64,000 nt of DNA from an uncultured Paracoccaceae bacterium. GTDB taxonomy: Bacteria; Pseudomonadota; Alphaproteobacteria; Rhodobacterales; Rhodobacteraceae. How positions within the stretch are numbered: position 1 is the stretch's first letter; each line of letters begins with the position of its first letter. The stretch covers positions 62,001 to 126,000 of the forward strand of contig CANNFE010000004.1 in assembly GCA_947503775.1 (NCBI GenBank), in the 5' to 3' direction. The translations under genes were made by a program, and so were the position numbers. This document shows, piece after piece, positions 62,948 to 64,000 of the stretch. The notes beneath the pieces are model-generated. The model searched no databases and was not told the DNA's origin. It saw nothing but the letters and a program-made list of their open reading frames with translations.

Positions 62948-64000
62948 ATGCGCTGGAAAACCGACACCTATACCGGCTGGGGCCGCGTCCACTCCGCCAC
63001 CGGAGAGCTGGCGCGCCCCGAACGGCTCAGCCATCTGGCGGCCATCGCCAAGGACGAGCCTGCCCCGGCCATAGGACAGCGCCGCAGCTACGGGGACGCC
63101 TGCCTCAACGATGGCGGCCGCGCGGTCGAGACAAGTCGCCTCGACCGGGTCCTGTCCTTCGACGCCGAAACCGGCCTGATGGAGGCCGAAGCAGGCCTGC
63201 GCCTTGGTGAGATCGCGCGCCTTTACGCCCCCAAAGGCTGGTTGCCGGCCGTCATGCCCGGCACCGGTTTTGCGACCGTCGGCGGCGCCATCGCGATGGA
63301 TGTGCATGGCAAGAACCACCACCATGCTGGATCCTTCGGGCAGCACGTGACCGAGATCACGCTTCTTCAGGGCAAAAAGACCCTGAAGATCACGCCCAAG
63401 GACGAGGCGCTCTTCAAAGCCACTGTCGGAGGGCTCGGGCAAACCGGCATCATCGCCTCGGCCACGCTTCAGCTTCAGCGCTGCAAGGGCGATCTGATGA
63501 TGGTCACCGAGCGGCGCGCGACCGATTGGGACGCGTTCATCGCCCTGCTCGATCAGTCAGAGGCGACCTATACGGTCGGCTGGATCGATGCGACCGCAAC
63601 CGGCAAGGACCTCGGCCGCGGCATCCTCGAAGAGGGCGAAACCGGCGCAGGCCTCGTTCCAGCGCCGAAACGCTCCAAATCGGTGCCATTCAACGCGCCG
63701 CAGGCGGCCCTCTCGGCCCCTGTCGTCCGCACCTTCAACGCACTCTATTATTCCCGCGTGCCGAAATCGGGCCGCACGACCGTGAAACCGATCCAGGACT
63801 TCTTCTTCCCGCTCGACCGGATCCATGACTGGAATCGCCTTTACGGCAAGACCGGCTTTCACCAGTTCCAATGTGTCGTCCCGCTCGATCAGGCCCCCGC
63901 GCTGCGCGAGATGATGGCCCGGATCGCCAAAAGCGGTCTCGCCTCTCCGCTCGCCGTTCTCAAACGGATGGGACCGGGACGCGCCGGATATCTCAGCTTC
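62948..64000 (+). CDS. FAD-binding oxidase, DprE1/aldonolactone-oxidase-like (partial)
   Basis: The first 351 residues are visible; the C-terminus runs past the window. Features are RRSYGDA (45-51) and VMPGTGFATVGGAIAMDVHG (103-122), with KNHHHAGSFGQHV right after, the FAD-binding type 4 motif of decaprenyl-phosphoribose 2-oxidase (DprE1) and related sugar/lactone oxidases. The GGAIAMDVHGKNHHHAGSFG pattern favours the DprE1-like branch. DprE1 makes arabinofuranose precursors in actinobacteria; in alphaproteobacteria the substrate is not settled. Alone on its strand 166 bp after the GNAT-like gene. Confidence 0.85.
   Translation, partial: MRWKTDTYTGWGRVHSATGELARPERLSHLAAIAKDEPAPAIGQRRSYGDACLNDGGRAVETSRLDRVLSFDAETGLMEAEAGLRLGEIARLYAPKGWLPAVMPGTGFATVGGAIAMDVHGKNHHHAGSFGQHVTEITLLQGKKTLKITPKDEALFKATVGGLGQTGIIASATLQLQRCKGDLMMVTERRATDWDAFIALLDQSEATYTVGWIDATATGKDLGRGILEEGETGAGLVPAPKRSKSVPFNAPQAALSAPVVRTFNALYYSRVPKSGRTTVKPIQDFFFPLDRIHDWNRLYGKTGFHQFQCVVPLDQAPALREMMARIAKSGLASPLAVLKRMGPGRAGYLSF

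Overview
The window is 64 kb of GC-rich, gene-dense DNA. It is most likely chromosome of an alphaproteobacterium of the order Rhodobacterales (Rhodobacter/roseobacter type). The evidence is a class I lysyl-tRNA synthetase, an NDUFS4-like complex I subunit, a urease operon interleaved with an antifreeze-annotated small protein, a head-spike base protein of the RcGTA rcc01079 family, CtrA-type boxes, and very GC-rich third codon positions. There are two tRNA genes (Arg-TCT, Ala-CGC), no rRNA, no CRISPR array and no intact insertion sequence.

Layout. 0-4 kb: a sugar-type ABC importer on the minus strand (binding protein, ATPase, two permeases, the last cut by the window edge) behind a LacI-like operator pair. 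4-6.3 kb: a tartrate/D-malate dehydrogenase with its LysR gene. 6.3-14.7 kb: an accessory zone with a gutted thioredoxin-reductase-like pseudogene, a frameshifted enoyl-CoA hydratase, an SDR and a luciferase-like monooxygenase, a frameshifted LysR gene, a mini DnaB-like ATPase, tRNA-Arg, and a low-GC sulfotransferase gene carrying an in-frame stop. 14.7-16.4 kb: a TetR-PspA-YiaAB envelope-stress unit with three matching operators. 16.6-24.4 kb: a TPR protein, the complex I subunit, uvrB, a RAYT/REP element, and small envelope and redox genes. 24.9-34.1 kb: a capsule/exopolysaccharide operon (nucleotide-sugar dehydrogenase, SGNH-like/helical fusion, GT4 glycosyltransferase, uronate epimerase, KpsM/T/E-type export). 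34.1-36.2 kb: a convergent three-gene GTA-type head-spike operon (spike base, 39-aa protein, SASA-esterase fibre). 36.3-42.4 kb: urease ureD-A-[cyclase]-B-[antifreeze-like]-C-E-F-G. 42.5-44.8 kb: a beta-helix (pectate-lyase-like) protein. 45-64 kb: mainly housekeeping genes (lysK, terB-like, dacB, nadD, MOSC, SDR, tldD, USP, GNAT, dprA, topA, 3-oxoacid CoA-transferase and a DprE1-like FAD oxidase cut by the window end).

The most interesting theme concerns gene-transfer-agent (GTA) exchange. Capsule synthesis and export genes (capsule is the known RcGTA receptor), a GTA-type spike operon that includes a carbohydrate-esterase fibre, and dprA (a recipient-uptake gene in R. capsulatus) lie in one window. 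CtrA-like boxes stand in front of the capsule operon, dprA and an outer-membrane-type protein. Other points of note are the REP/RAYT element, a two-copy intergenic repeat module (CATAAG-N6-CTTATG plus an ATGCCG triplet repeat), and four decayed or frameshifted genes within about 8 kb.
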